From contig NZ_QYUK01000008.1 in the NCBI RefSeq assembly GCF_003590945.1, forward strand, positions 620,001-684,000: a stretch of DNA of 64,000 bases, written 5' to 3'. Below the pieces are notes generated by a model. It did not search any database, was not told where the DNA came from, and saw nothing but the letters and a program-made list of their open reading frames with translations. Made by a program: the position numbers and the translations under genes. Numbering within the stretch: the stretch's first letter is position 1; every line of letters starts with the position of its first letter. Origin of the DNA: Oleomonas cavernae (lineage in GTDB: Bacteria > Pseudomonadota > Alphaproteobacteria > Zavarziniales > Zavarziniaceae). Of the stretch, positions 36,056-45,842 are shown piece by piece.

Positions 36056-37271
36056 CTACCTCTCGAAGCTCGCCACCAGTTCGATATGGGACGACCAGGC
36101 AAACTGGTCCACCGGCTGAACGTCGCTCAAATGGAAACCGGCGTCGACCAGGATACGCGCATCCCGCGCAAAGGTCGCGGGGTTGCAGGAGACGGCGACG
36201 ATGCGGCGGACGGGCGAGTCGGCCAGGGTCCGGCTCTGCGCCTCCGCCCCGTCGCGCGGCGGGTCGATCACCACCGTGTCGCCGGCATCGAATTCCACCG
36301 CTTCCACCGGCCGGCGATAGAGGTCGCGGCGCAGGGCGGTGATGGCCTTCAGGCCCTTGGCACCGCGCGCGCCCCGGGACAGGGCATCGATCGCCGGCTG
36401 GTCGCCCTCGATCGCCCAGACCGGCGCCAGCTTCGCCAGGGGGAAGGTGAAGGTGCCGCAACCGGCAAACAGGTCGACCACGCGTTTAGGGCTGCCGATC
36501 CGCGCCAGCACCTGCTCGCGCAGGGCCGCCTCGCCGGCGGCGCTGGGCTGCAGGAAGCCGGCCGGCGGCGGGGTGACCAGGGTGCCGCCGAAATCCAGGC
36601 TGGGCGCTGCCCGCTCCAGGATGGTCTCGCCCGCCGCCGTCAGGCGGGCGATATTATGCGTCCCGGCGAAATCGGCCAGCGCCTCGCGTATCCCTAAATC
36701 GATGCGCAGCTTGCCGTCCAGCACCAGGTCCATGCCGCCGGTCGCCACCGTCACCGTCGCCGCCTCGAACCGCACCTGCTTCGCCAGTTCGCGCAGGGGC
36801 GCGATCAGGCGGCCGATGGCCGCCAGCACGGCGGGGCAAGCCGCCAGATCGACCAGCCGGTGATTGCGCCGCTCGTGAAAGCCCAGCAGCACCCGCTTGC
36901 CGATGCGCAGCACAGCAAAGCGCGCGCGCCGCCGCTCGCCCGGCGGCAGCATGATGGTGGGCAGCACGGCCGCCGCGTCGAAGCCGCGATGGGCCAGTGC
37001 CACGGCGACCTGCTCGCGCTTGAACGCGGCCACGGCCTCGGGCGCCAGGTGCTGCATCTGGCAGCCGCCGCAGGTACCGAAATGATTACAGGCGGGCTCG
37101 ATCCGCTGGGGCGAAGGGACGAGGATCGCATCCAAGCTCGCACTCTTGCCGTCGACCGCCAGGCGCACCCGTTCGCCCGCCAGGGTGAAGGGGACATGGA
37201 ACTGCGCTCGTTCCGTCTGCGCAACGCCATCGCCCTGGGCGCCGATGCGGGCGATGGTGGCCTCGACCAAT

Positions 37272-37279
<8 letters not shown>
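36056..37279 (-). CDS. RlmD/TrmA-family 23S rRNA or tRNA uracil-5 methyltransferase
   Basis: A 407-residue enzyme. The iron-sulfur cysteines are in CNHFGTCGGCQMQHL near residue 63, with a fourth in AACPAV. The TRAM-like N-terminus starts VEATIARIGAQGDGVA. The methyltransferase domain has VVDLFAGCGTFTFPLAK, DTVVIDPPRDGAE and the nucleophile cysteine in VAVSCNPATFARD near residue 365. The family methylates C5 of uridine in rRNA or tRNA, and the exact site is not resolvable by sequence. It overlaps tlyA by eight bases. Confidence 0.9.
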
Positions 37280-38012
<733 letters not shown>

Positions 38013-38022
38013 GACCGGCCGA

Positions 38023-39444
38023 TCATGCCGCAAGGCCGAAGGCGGCGCGATAGGCAGGGATCGCCCGCCGCCCGGCAAAACGCCGGACCATCAGCCCGGC
38101 GACAAGGCCCAGTGCCAGCACGAAGCCCCACCAGACGCCGATGCCGCCCATCTTTAACGGGAAGGCCAGGGCCCACGAGGTCGTGAAGCCGATCACCCAA
38201 TAACCGACCAGGGCATAGATCATGGGGACGCGCGTATCCTTGATCCCGCGCAGCAGGTTGGCACCCACCACCTGGCCCGCGTCGACCACCTGGAACAGCG
38301 CGGCCAGCATCATGAAATCCCGCGCATAGGCGAAGACCACCGACGTCTCCGGCCCGGTGATGTCGGTCAGGAAGATGCCGACCAGCGTCTGCGGGAACAG
38401 CACGAAGCTCAGGCCCAACAGGCCCATCACGCTGCAGCCCAGGGCCAGGGCGGTCCACCCGGTGAGTGCGACGCCCGACTGGTCGCGCGCACCCGCGGCG
38501 ATGCCGATGCGGATGCCCGCCGCCTGGGCGATACCCAGCGCAAACATGAAGGTGATGGCGCAGAACTGGATCGACAATTGATGCGCCGCCAGCGCCAGCG
38601 GGCTGATCAGGCCCATCAACTGTGCGGCACCGGCAAACAGCAGCACCTCGAAGGTCAGGGTCAGGCCGATCGGCGTGCCCAGCCGCAGCACCTCGACAAA
38701 ACGGCGCCGGTCGGCCCGCCAGAACCGGCCGAACAGGTGGAAGCGGCGGAAGTGGCCGAAGACGATCACCAGGGCCAGTGCAATCAAGCCCATCAGGCCG
38801 GTCACGCTGGAACCGATGCCGGCCCCGACCAGCCCTAGGGGCGGGGCGCCCCAGTTGCCGAAGATCAGGGCATAGTTGATCAGGCCGTTCACCGGCACCT
38901 GGGCCAGCGCAATGACCAGGGCCGCCCGCGGCCGGTCATAGGTTGCCATGAAGCTGCGCAGCACGATGAACCAGGTGCCGGTCAGCAAGGTGGGCAACAG
39001 CGAGCGGACATAGTCCGCCGCCTGGGCGGCCAGCCGGGGCTCGTGCCCGATCAGGGAAAACAGCGCATCGCTGTGCCACAGCCCCGCGAACACGGGCACG
39101 CAGACCAGGCCCGTCACCCACAGGGCCTGGCGCACCGTGCGGCGCACCTCGCGCACATGATGGCGCCGGGCGCCGACAGCGAAGGCCATCATCGGCGTCG
39201 CCCCTTGCGCCACGCCCATCAGGTACATCATCGGCACGATCAGCACGGAAAAGCCCAGCGAGGCCGCGGCCAGCGCCTCCGGCCCGACATGGCCCAGCAG
39301 GATGGTGTCGGTGGTCAGCATGGCAATGCCGGCCAGCTGCCCGAAGGCCAGCGGCACGCCCAGCGTGGACAAGGCGCGGGCCTCGCCGGCCCAAGCCCGC
39401 CATCCACCGCCCGTCGCCCGGGTCATCTCCACCGCCGCGGTCAT
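38023..39444 (-). CDS. MATE-family multidrug efflux transporter
   Basis: A 473-residue Na+ or H+ coupled exporter with twelve transmembrane helices in two related halves (LGVPLAFGQLAGIAMLTTDT and LRLGTPIGLTLTFEVLLFAG). The MATE repeat signatures GHVGPEALAAASLGFS and PLALAAHQLSIQF are clear. It exports cationic drugs or dyes; the substrate is unknown. The ATG at 39444 has GGGAGGCG upstream; the frame remains open further upstream through a family B repeat and is not used. It lies 10 bases from tlyA on the same strand. Confidence 0.9.
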   Translation of the reverse strand: MTAAVEMTRATGGGWRAWAGEARALSTLGVPLAFGQLAGIAMLTTDTILLGHVGPEALAAASLGFSVLIVPMMYLMGVAQGATPMMAFAVGARRHHVREVRRTVRQALWVTGLVCVPVFAGLWHSDALFSLIGHEPRLAAQAADYVRSLLPTLLTGTWFIVLRSFMATYDRPRAALVIALAQVPVNGLINYALIFGNWGAPPLGLVGAGIGSSVTGLMGLIALALVIVFGHFRRFHLFGRFWRADRRRFVEVLRLGTPIGLTLTFEVLLFAGAAQLMGLISPLALAAHQLSIQFCAITFMFALGIAQAAGIRIGIAAGARDQSGVALTGWTALALGCSVMGLLGLSFVLFPQTLVGIFLTDITGPETSVVFAYARDFMMLAALFQVVDAGQVVGANLLRGIKDTRVPMIYALVGYWVIGFTTSWALAFPLKMGGIGVWWGFVLALGLVAGLMVRRFAGRRAIPAYRAAFGLAA

Positions 39445-39556
39445 CGCGAACGCCTCCCAAAACAGCCGGCCAATATGGCGGCGGTCGCCGGCGATGGAAA
39501 GGGCCAGGGTGGCAGGGCAGCCCTGCACCCGTCCGCGCCGCGCTTGGACAGCCACT

Positions 39557-39671
39557 GTGCGTCCTTCGAGACGCCACGCTGCGCGCGGCTCCTCAGGATG
39601 AGGCAAGTCTTTTTGCCATAAAGATTTTCCTCATCCTGAGGAGGCCCGCAGGGCCGTCTCGAAGGACGCAC
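39557..39671. repeat. Intergenic inverted repeat, family B (copy 2)
   Basis: GTGCGTCCTTCGAGACG and CGTCTCGAAGGACGCAC bound a centre with GCTCCTCAGGATGAGG and CCTCATCCTGAGGAGG arms. It lies between the divergent MATE and glutamine-synthetase-like genes. Confidence 0.9.
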
Positions 39672-39791
39672 AATGTCGATGCCGCGAAGTACAATCCGAA
39701 AGGCGCCATTGTCGCCGCCTTCGCACTTGCGCCAACATGGGCTTCTGCGCGGCCAAGTGGCGTTGCCGCGAACCCGAGGAGACCCAGGCCC

Positions 39792-41102
39792 GTGAAGCGC
39801 ACCCCTTTCGTCATGGTGGTCTATAGCGATTTTGCCGGCCAGGTCCGGGGCAAGGGCTTTCCCGCCGCCGAACTGCCCGGCCGCTGGCATCAGGGTGTCG
39901 GCTGGACGCCGACCAACATCATGATCAACTGCTTCGGCGCCATCCCCGCCACCCCTTTCGGCCCGCGCGGCGACCTCCTGCTGGTGCCCGACCCGGAGGG
40001 CCAGGTCCTGGTCGATTTCGCGGACGGCAGCGTTCCCGAACACTTCATCCTGGGCGACGTGCTGGAAATGGACCGCACGCCCTGGGCCTGCTGCCCGCGC
40101 AACTATCTCAAACAGGCGATCGACCGGCTGCGCGACGACCACGGCCTGCACCTGCGCGTGGCCTTCGAACACGAGCTTTATCACGGCGGGGTGCAGGCGC
40201 GGCCGGGCGGCGCCTATGGCCTCGACGCGGTGCGCCGCGCCGGCGACTTTCCCCACGCCCTGCTCGCCGCCCTCGATGCGGCCAAGCTGGAACCCGAGAC
40301 ATTCCTGCCCGAATACGGCCCCTGCCAGCTCGAGGTGACGGTGCGCCCGGCCCTGGCGCTGGAGGCGGCCGACCGGGCGGTGAAACTGCGCCAGATTGCG
40401 CAGGGCCTGGCCTGGCGCCAGGGCAGTTGGGTCAGCTTCTCGCCGGTGGTCACCCCCGGCATCGTCGGCAACGGCGTGCACATTCATTTCAGCCTGGAGA
40501 CGGTGGCGGGACAGCCCCTGTCCCACGATCCCGCCGCCCCCGACGGCATCGGCGACATCGCCTCCCGGTTTCTCGCCGGCATCATCGCCCATGGGCCGGC
40601 CTTGAGCGCCTTGACCGCGCCCAGCGTGCTGTCCTACGAGCGGCTGAAGCCCAATTCCTGGAGCACCCACGTCACCAACATCGGCCGGCGCGACCGCGAG
40701 GCCTTCATCCGCATCTGCCCGGTTTCGGATGTGCCCGGCGCCGATGTCGCCAAGAGCTTCAATTTCGAGTATCGCGCGGCCGACGGCGCCGCCAGCCCTT
40801 ACCTCGCCTTAGGGGGATTGATCCGTGCCGGGCTCGACGGCCTTACCCGCGGCGAACGCGCCCCGGCCGCGACGCAGGAGGGGCCGGGCGCCCTGTCACC
40901 GCAGGAGTGGCAGCAACGGCAGATCCGGCCCCTGCCGGCCAGCCTGGCCGCCGCCCTCGACGCGCTGGAACAGGAGGGCGACGTGCTCATGGAAAACACC
41001 GTGATGCGCGGCGCCTACGTCCTGCACAAGCGCGGCGAGATCGCCCATGTGCGGGACCTGGACGTGCCCGCCCTCGCCGCCCTCTATGCCCGCGTCTATT
41101 GA
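39792..41102 (+). CDS. Glutamine synthetase family protein (GlnT/PuuA-like)
   Basis: A 436-residue protein. The N-terminal beta-grasp part reads FVMVVYSDFAGQVRGKGFPA. Catalytic-domain signs are VAFEHELY, the ammonia-site GNGVHIHFSL near residue 225 with its metal His, LTAPSVLSYERLKPNSW, and the C-terminal NFEYRAADGAASPYLALGGL that binds glutamate. It lacks the adenylylation loop of GlnA, so it is a gamma-glutamyl-ligase-type enzyme for amines rather than the main glutamine synthetase. The GTG at 39792 has GAGGAGA upstream. The isochorismatase gene follows 16 bases later. Confidence 0.85.
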   Translation: MKRTPFVMVVYSDFAGQVRGKGFPAAELPGRWHQGVGWTPTNIMINCFGAIPATPFGPRGDLLLVPDPEGQVLVDFADGSVPEHFILGDVLEMDRTPWACCPRNYLKQAIDRLRDDHGLHLRVAFEHELYHGGVQARPGGAYGLDAVRRAGDFPHALLAALDAAKLEPETFLPEYGPCQLEVTVRPALALEAADRAVKLRQIAQGLAWRQGSWVSFSPVVTPGIVGNGVHIHFSLETVAGQPLSHDPAAPDGIGDIASRFLAGIIAHGPALSALTAPSVLSYERLKPNSWSTHVTNIGRRDREAFIRICPVSDVPGADVAKSFNFEYRAADGAASPYLALGGLIRAGLDGLTRGERAPAATQEGPGALSPQEWQQRQIRPLPASLAAALDALEQEGDVLMENTVMRGAYVLHKRGEIAHVRDLDVPALAALYARVY

Positions 41103-41118
41103 AGTGAAGGCTTGATCG

Positions 41119-41739
41119 ATGGCCAAACCCTACCGCACCCGCGACCTGCCCCTGGTGCCCGAACGCACCGCCATCATCGTGATCGACGCGCAGAACAGCC
41201 TGATCACGCAAGACACGCCCAGGACCCAGCCCTATCTCTACGACCAGGTCACCCGCATCGCCCTGCCCAACATCGCCCGGCTGATCGCTGCCGGCCGCCA
41301 GGCGGGTGTCGAGGTCATGTACACGGTGATCGAAAGCCTGACGCTCGACGGGCGCGACCGCAGCCTCGACTACAAGGTCAGCAACTTCAACTACCCCAAG
41401 GGCGGCTGGCAATCCAAGGTGCTGGAGGCGATCGCACCGGTGGGCGACGAGATCGTCCTGCCCAAGACCTCGTCCAGCCTGTTCAATTCGACCATCTTCG
41501 ACTATCTGCTGCGGAACTTGAGTGTCGACGCGGTGATCGCCGTGGGCTTCCTGACCGACCAGTGCGTGGACACGGCGGTGCGCGACGGCGCCGACCGCGG
41601 CTATGAGATGATCTGCGCCGTGGACGCCTGCGCCACCGAAAGCCAGGACCGCCACGACTGGGCCCTGCGCCTCAACAAGGGCTATTGCCGCCAGGCCACG
41701 ACCGACGCCTTGATCGCGGAGATGGGGGGAGGGGTTTAA
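41119..41739 (+). CDS. Isochorismatase-family cysteine hydrolase
   Basis: A 206-residue hydrolase with the Asp-Lys-Cys triad: Asp in IIVIDAQNSLI near residue 22, Lys in LPKTSSSLFNST near residue 116, and Cys in FLTDQCVDTAVRDGADRGYE near residue 153. Family members hydrolyse amides or ureides such as N-carbamoyl compounds. The close pairing with a glutamine-synthetase-like gene suggests catabolism of an amine or amide as nitrogen source. This is inferred from context only. Confidence 0.87.
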   Translation: MAKPYRTRDLPLVPERTAIIVIDAQNSLITQDTPRTQPYLYDQVTRIALPNIARLIAAGRQAGVEVMYTVIESLTLDGRDRSLDYKVSNFNYPKGGWQSKVLEAIAPVGDEIVLPKTSSSLFNSTIFDYLLRNLSVDAVIAVGFLTDQCVDTAVRDGADRGYEMICAVDACATESQDRHDWALRLNKGYCRQATTDALIAEMGGGV

Positions 41740-41744
41740 GGTAG

Positions 41745-41784
41745 TTCCCGAAACGGGAAAACCCTCTTGTTCCCAATACGGGAA
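41745..41784 (+). promoter_or_regulatory. Tandem palindromic operators before higBA
   Basis: TTCCCGAAACGGGAA at 41745 and TTCCCAATACGGGAA at 41770 are two 15-base inverted repeats of one form, 25 bases apart centre to centre. They end 16 bases before the higB ATG and are the expected autoregulatory sites for the HigA antitoxin complex. Confidence 0.7.
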
Positions 41785-41800
41785 TGGCGTATAAGTGCCC

Positions 41801-42103
41801 ATGAGGATCATCGCCACCAGCAACCTCGCCAAATACGCGGAAAAGCATCCCGAGACGCTGACCGCGCTGGTTCATTGGCAGACGGTGGCGAAGGCGGCGA
41901 ATTGGAAGTCGACGCAGGAAGTCCTCGGCTTCTTCACCAAGGCCAAGGTTCTGAATGCCGAGCGCGTGCGCTTCGAGATCGCCGGCGGCAATTACCGACT
42001 GATCGTTTCGTTCAATTTCGTGGTCGGCATCGCCTTCATCAAGTTCATCGGCACTCATGCCGAATACGACAAGATCAACGCGCTGACCGTCTCGCAGTTT
42101 TAG
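41801..42103 (+). CDS. higB: HigB-family type II toxin (mRNA interferase)
   Basis: A 100-residue RelE-superfamily toxin of the HigB type: IIATSNLAKYAEKHPETLTA, a Trp-rich HWQTVAKAANWKSTQEVLGF, then RVRFEIAGGNYRLIVSFNF and the end FIKFIGTHAEYDKINALTV. HigB cuts mRNA on the ribosome. The ATG at 41801 is used; a GTG two codons upstream is possible. The gene is followed nine bases later by higA, the reversed (toxin-first) order typical of HigBA. Confidence 0.9.
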   Translation: MRIIATSNLAKYAEKHPETLTALVHWQTVAKAANWKSTQEVLGFFTKAKVLNAERVRFEIAGGNYRLIVSFNFVVGIAFIKFIGTHAEYDKINALTVSQF

Positions 42104-42112
42104 GAGGCCGCC

Positions 42113-42481
42113 GTGAAAATCCGCCCCATCCGTACCGACGCCGATCATGAAGCCGCCCTCAGGGAGGTAGAGCGCCTGTGGAACGCGGCCCCCGGTTCGC
42201 CGGACGCCGACAAGCTCGATATCCTCGCCACCCTGATCGAGGCCTACGAGGCCAAGCGTTACCCCCTTCCCGCGGTCGACCCGATCGACTTCCTCAAGGC
42301 CCACATGGAAGCGACGGGGCGCCAGCAAAGCGACCTCGCCGCGCTCCTGGGCTCCAAGCCCCGCGCCTCCGAGATCCTCAACCGCAAGCGTGTGCTCACC
42401 GTCGAGATGATCTACAAGCTCCACTCGGCCTGGGACATTCCGGCGGAAGCGCTGGTGCGCCCGTATCACGACGCGGCCTGA
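42113..42481 (+). CDS. higA: HigA-family antitoxin
   Basis: A 122-residue antitoxin. The N-terminal part (RPIRTDADHEAALREVERL, IEAYEAKRYPL) binds the toxin. The XRE-like HTH at residues 70-110 reads RQQSDLAALLGSKPRASEIL with NRKRVLTVEMIYKLHSAW. The GTG at 42113 follows AGGAGG. It neutralises HigB and represses the operon through the palindromes upstream. The HD-domain gene starts two bases after its stop. Confidence 0.9.
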   Translation: MKIRPIRTDADHEAALREVERLWNAAPGSPDADKLDILATLIEAYEAKRYPLPAVDPIDFLKAHMEATGRQQSDLAALLGSKPRASEILNRKRVLTVEMIYKLHSAWDIPAEALVRPYHDAA

Positions 42482-42483
42482 AG

Positions 42484-43140
42484 ATGCTGACCGACCGTTT
42501 CGACGAAGCCCTGGCCTATGCCAGCCGACTGCACCGCGCCCAGGTGCGCAAGGGTACGAGCATCCCCTACGTCTCGCACCTGATGTCGGTCTGCGCCCTG
42601 GTGCTGGAGCATGGCGGCACCGAGGACCAGGCCATCGCCGCCCTGCTGCACGACGCGGCGGAGGACCAGGGCGGCGCGCAGACCCTGGCCGAAATCGAAG
42701 GGCGCTTCGGCAAGGCCGTCGCCGCCATCGTCGCCGACTGCACCGACTCCTGGGTCGAGCCCAAGCCGCCCTGGCGCGCCCGCAAGGAAGCCTATCTCGC
42801 TGCCCTGCCCCACAAGCCGCCCGCCTCGCTCCTGGTCTCGCTCGCCGACAAGACCCACAACGCCCGGGCGATCCTGGCCGACTACCGCACCATCGGCCCG
42901 GCGATCTGGGACCGCTTCACCGGCGGCCGCGACGGCACACTTTGGTACTATGGGGCGCTGCGGGATGTTTTTGGGGTCGCCTGCCCGGGGCCGCTGGCGG
43001 CGGAACTGGGGCGGACAATCGGCGCGCTAGGCTCGTCGTTTGCCACCGCTGACCTGCCGCACGAGAAAGGTGAAGCGATCGCCAAGGGACGAATGGCGCC
43101 TGAGCATGATCATCTGAATGCCCTGCTGGAAGACGAATAA
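42484..43140 (+). CDS. HD-domain phosphohydrolase (SpoT/MESH1-like) with an extra C-terminal tail
   Basis: A 218-residue protein. The HD metal motif is seen as PYVSHLMSVCALVLEHGG and AIAALLHDAAEDQGG near residues 33-60, then LVSLADKTHNARAILADYR, the pattern of alarmone-type or nucleotide HD hydrolases. The fold would hydrolyse ppGpp or another nucleotide, but this is not proven. From about residue 180 (43020 on) base composition and character change (GSSFATADLPHEKGEAIAKG to LNALLEDE), as if the native 3' end was replaced by foreign sequence or an antitoxin-like tail. It lies two bases from higA and 11 from the next gene. Confidence 0.82.
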   Translation: MLTDRFDEALAYASRLHRAQVRKGTSIPYVSHLMSVCALVLEHGGTEDQAIAALLHDAAEDQGGAQTLAEIEGRFGKAVAAIVADCTDSWVEPKPPWRARKEAYLAALPHKPPASLLVSLADKTHNARAILADYRTIGPAIWDRFTGGRDGTLWYYGALRDVFGVACPGPLAAELGRTIGALGSSFATADLPHEKGEAIAKGRMAPEHDHLNALLEDE

Positions 43141-43151
43141 CCTGACGTGCC

Positions 43152-43544
43152 ATGCCCATCCCCTTGCCACAGTTGGGCCTGGTCATTTCCTACACCTATC
43201 TGTGGCACCATGAGCATCAGGTGGGACGCGAAGAGGGACGGGAGAATCGCCCTTGCGTTATCGTCCTGGCCCTCGAACACACTGACGATGGAACCACGAT
43301 GGTGGCGGTGCTCCCCATCACCCATGCAGCACCGCGAGATCCGGCACTAGCCGTCGAGTTGCCTCGTCTCGTCAAGCAGCACCTTGGCCTTGATGGCGAA
43401 CGCTCCTGGGTTCTGCTGCATGAAGGCAACGAATTCACTTGGCCGGGATACGACCTGAAGCCTCTGCCCGGCGCCAGGGACCGCTTCGATTGCGAAGGGG
43501 GTCTGCCGCCGTTTCGCAGTGACCCCGCAATATTCTGTCAGTAG
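43152..43544 (+). CDS. PemK/MazF-like growth-inhibitor family protein
   Basis: A 130-residue protein starting with LPQLGLVISYTYLWHHEHQV and containing GRENRPCVIVLALEHTDDG, MVAVLPITHAAPRDPALAVE and GLDGERSWVLLHEGNEFTWP. The RPCVIVL and LPITH segments and the length resemble the divergent PemK/MazF-type proteins of rhizobia. No classical antitoxin gene precedes it; the HD protein's odd tail does. Whether it is toxic is unknown. Confidence 0.65.
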   Translation: MPIPLPQLGLVISYTYLWHHEHQVGREEGRENRPCVIVLALEHTDDGTTMVAVLPITHAAPRDPALAVELPRLVKQHLGLDGERSWVLLHEGNEFTWPGYDLKPLPGARDRFDCEGGLPPFRSDPAIFCQ

Positions 43545-43637
43545 AGCGGCACGCCGCAGCACTTTGACGCGAAAGTACTTATAGTGCTTTGATAAGGGCT
43601 CCTGCCCCTTGGCACGGTCAGGCTGGCGAGGTGGGGG

Positions 43638-45737
43638 ATGTGCATCAGAAGACTAACCACGATTCTCTGGCTGACCGTGGCCACGGCACTGCTCCCCACT
43701 TCAGGTGCCAAGGCAGACCTCGTTAAGACGCTCGGACCAGTCTCCATACAGGGCAAATTCGGAAATTTTCAGATTCTGGTGAACGGTCAGGTGGTCGCAA
43801 CCGACAGGGAAGTATCCACCCTGTTCATCGACGACGCCTTTCCCAGCCATGACCATCCCGAATGGGTATTACTTAGTTATGGTAGGGGCGGGAATTTTTG
43901 CGACGCCGCCTACAAGATATTGAATCTCCGAACCTCGCCACCGGCGCTCAGTTCAGCGGCCGATAACTGCCGTGCCTTGACCTATATGGTCACCCCAACA
44001 CAACTCATCATCACTGATGGTGCAGGTGATATCTGGTTCTATACAGACAGCGGCGGTATGGAGAAGGCGCCCAAGCTAACGATCGAAGACGACGTCCGGC
44101 GTGGTACCGATGCCTATAAGTCTGGTGATTTCGATTTGGCACTCCGCTACCTATGGCCTTCCGCCGCCAGCAAAGACCCCCAGGCACCTTATCTGCTGGG
44201 TTTGATGTGGCACCTTGGTAAGGGGGTCGATCGAGACTACAAGCGCGCCAAAGAATTCTACGAGGCGGCAGCTGCACTTGGATATGCGCCCGCCATGTTC
44301 CGTGTCGGCACCCTTTACGCCAATGGTCGCGGGGTAGCCGTTGATTTTGTCACCGCGAACAGTTGGTATCGGAGAGCGGCCGACCTCGGCGATGGTAGCG
44401 CCCAATACAACCTGGGCCTCAACATTCTTGCTGGGCGAGGGGCAGCGAAGAGCGCGAAAGAAGCCTGTTTCTGGTTTCTCCTAGCAACCGAGAGGCTTGT
44501 GGATCCACATGACCTTGAGGCCGTCAAAAAAAATCTCGAAAGGACCCTGCCACAACTGAGCGATACGGAACTCGCAGAGGTGCGAAGGCAGGCACTCGAG
44601 TGGCAACCCGGCACGTTCTCCTTGTTCACCAAAGCCGCAGATTTGAAGGCGTGGATTGGAAAGCATCCGTTCAGCAAAGTGAATGGCTTCCAAATGTCGG
44701 AGGTGCCGGAGTTGGCCGTTCGACTCAAACTGGTCTTTGGTGACAAGGCAGCCCAGAGCTTTCCGATGATGGACGGGCCGGGTAGTGTCGCGGAGCAAGA
44801 CGGATGGCTCGTCGTAAATACCTGCCAAGCTCATTTTTGCGACAAAGTACATTTCGATTTTGCGGTGGAGCTTCAGTCCTACGAGATTGTTGGATGTATC
44901 AGGTATGGGGATTTTGATAGGCAGACCGAAGTCTGGAGTGGCACTAACTTTACGCCGGTGTCACGTGAGCTGGTAACGCTGAATGAAGATCAGTGCGATA
45001 TCCATAGGCTTGGCCCAGAAGGAATACTCGCTACGCTTGAGCGCCTTGCTCTTCGCGATAACGCCCCTTCCGTGACGAAACCGCCTAAGCCTGTCCCGCC
45101 GCCTCAGGGTGAGAGAACCGTTGGCACTGGGTATGTCATAGATCACATGACATCAATAGTTACCAATGCCCACGTGGTAAAGGAGTGTAGGGCGATTTCT
45201 GTTCGCCGCAGCCAAACGGCCGCAAAGGGAACGATCATTGCGTCGGATACCCGCAATGACCTAGCCCTCATTCGCGCAGACCTGCCGGATCTTACGCCGA
45301 TCTATTTTCGCGAGGGACGCGGGATACGGCCTGCCGAGAGCGTTGTCGCTCTGGGATATCCCTATGCTGGCCTCCTCTCGACAATGCCGCAATCATCAAC
45401 AGGCACGGTGACAGCCCTTGCGGGAATTGGCGATGACACAAGGCTTATGCAGATCAGCGCACCAATACAACCTGGCAATTCGGGTGGCCCGATCTTTGAT
45501 CTTTCGGGCAACGTCGTCGGGACGGTCGTATCGACTCTTGATGCGATAGCAATCGCGGAGCTTACGGGCTCGGTTCCACAGAATGTGAACTTTGGTATCA
45601 AGGCATCTGTCGTTCGAGATTTTCTCGATTCCAATGGCGTGATCTACGCGACACGCGCCTCCACCGAAAAACTCGATCCCGCTGACGTCAGCGAACAGGG
45701 AATGCGGTCGGTCGTCATGATCGAGTGTACAAAATAG
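43638..45737 (+). CDS. Secreted Sel1-repeat protein with a C-terminal trypsin-like serine protease
   Basis: A 699-residue protein. A signal peptide (residues 1-27, RRLTTILWLTVATALLPTSG to AKA) is followed by a beta-rich N-domain, then three Sel1/TPR-like repeats (about residues 170-275, APYLLGLMWHLGKGV, APAMFRVGTLYANGRGVAV, SAQYNLGLNILAGRGA). A lysozyme-inhibitor-like middle section with paired cysteines comes next, then a protease domain from about 490 with the triad His in TNAHVV, Asp in NDLALI and Ser in QPGNSGGPIFD. GC content is clearly lower than its neighbours. It is probably periplasmic or exported and is a HtrA/trypsin relative of novel layout. Confidence 0.85.
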   Translation: MCIRRLTTILWLTVATALLPTSGAKADLVKTLGPVSIQGKFGNFQILVNGQVVATDREVSTLFIDDAFPSHDHPEWVLLSYGRGGNFCDAAYKILNLRTSPPALSSAADNCRALTYMVTPTQLIITDGAGDIWFYTDSGGMEKAPKLTIEDDVRRGTDAYKSGDFDLALRYLWPSAASKDPQAPYLLGLMWHLGKGVDRDYKRAKEFYEAAAALGYAPAMFRVGTLYANGRGVAVDFVTANSWYRRAADLGDGSAQYNLGLNILAGRGAAKSAKEACFWFLLATERLVDPHDLEAVKKNLERTLPQLSDTELAEVRRQALEWQPGTFSLFTKAADLKAWIGKHPFSKVNGFQMSEVPELAVRLKLVFGDKAAQSFPMMDGPGSVAEQDGWLVVNTCQAHFCDKVHFDFAVELQSYEIVGCIRYGDFDRQTEVWSGTNFTPVSRELVTLNEDQCDIHRLGPEGILATLERLALRDNAPSVTKPPKPVPPPQGERTVGTGYVIDHMTSIVTNAHVVKECRAISVRRSQTAAKGTIIASDTRNDLALIRADLPDLTPIYFREGRGIRPAESVVALGYPYAGLLSTMPQSSTGTVTALAGIGDDTRLMQISAPIQPGNSGGPIFDLSGNVVGTVVSTLDAIAIAELTGSVPQNVNFGIKASVVRDFLDSNGVIYATRASTEKLDPADVSEQGMRSVVMIECTK

Positions 45738-45842
45738 GTATCGCTCTTCGCGGCAAGGCTTGACGGCACAAGCTAGCAGCCGCGGCCCCGGACAGCTCCG
45801 GGGACACAACCTTGCACTTGCGGAGCGACAGCACCCGACAGC

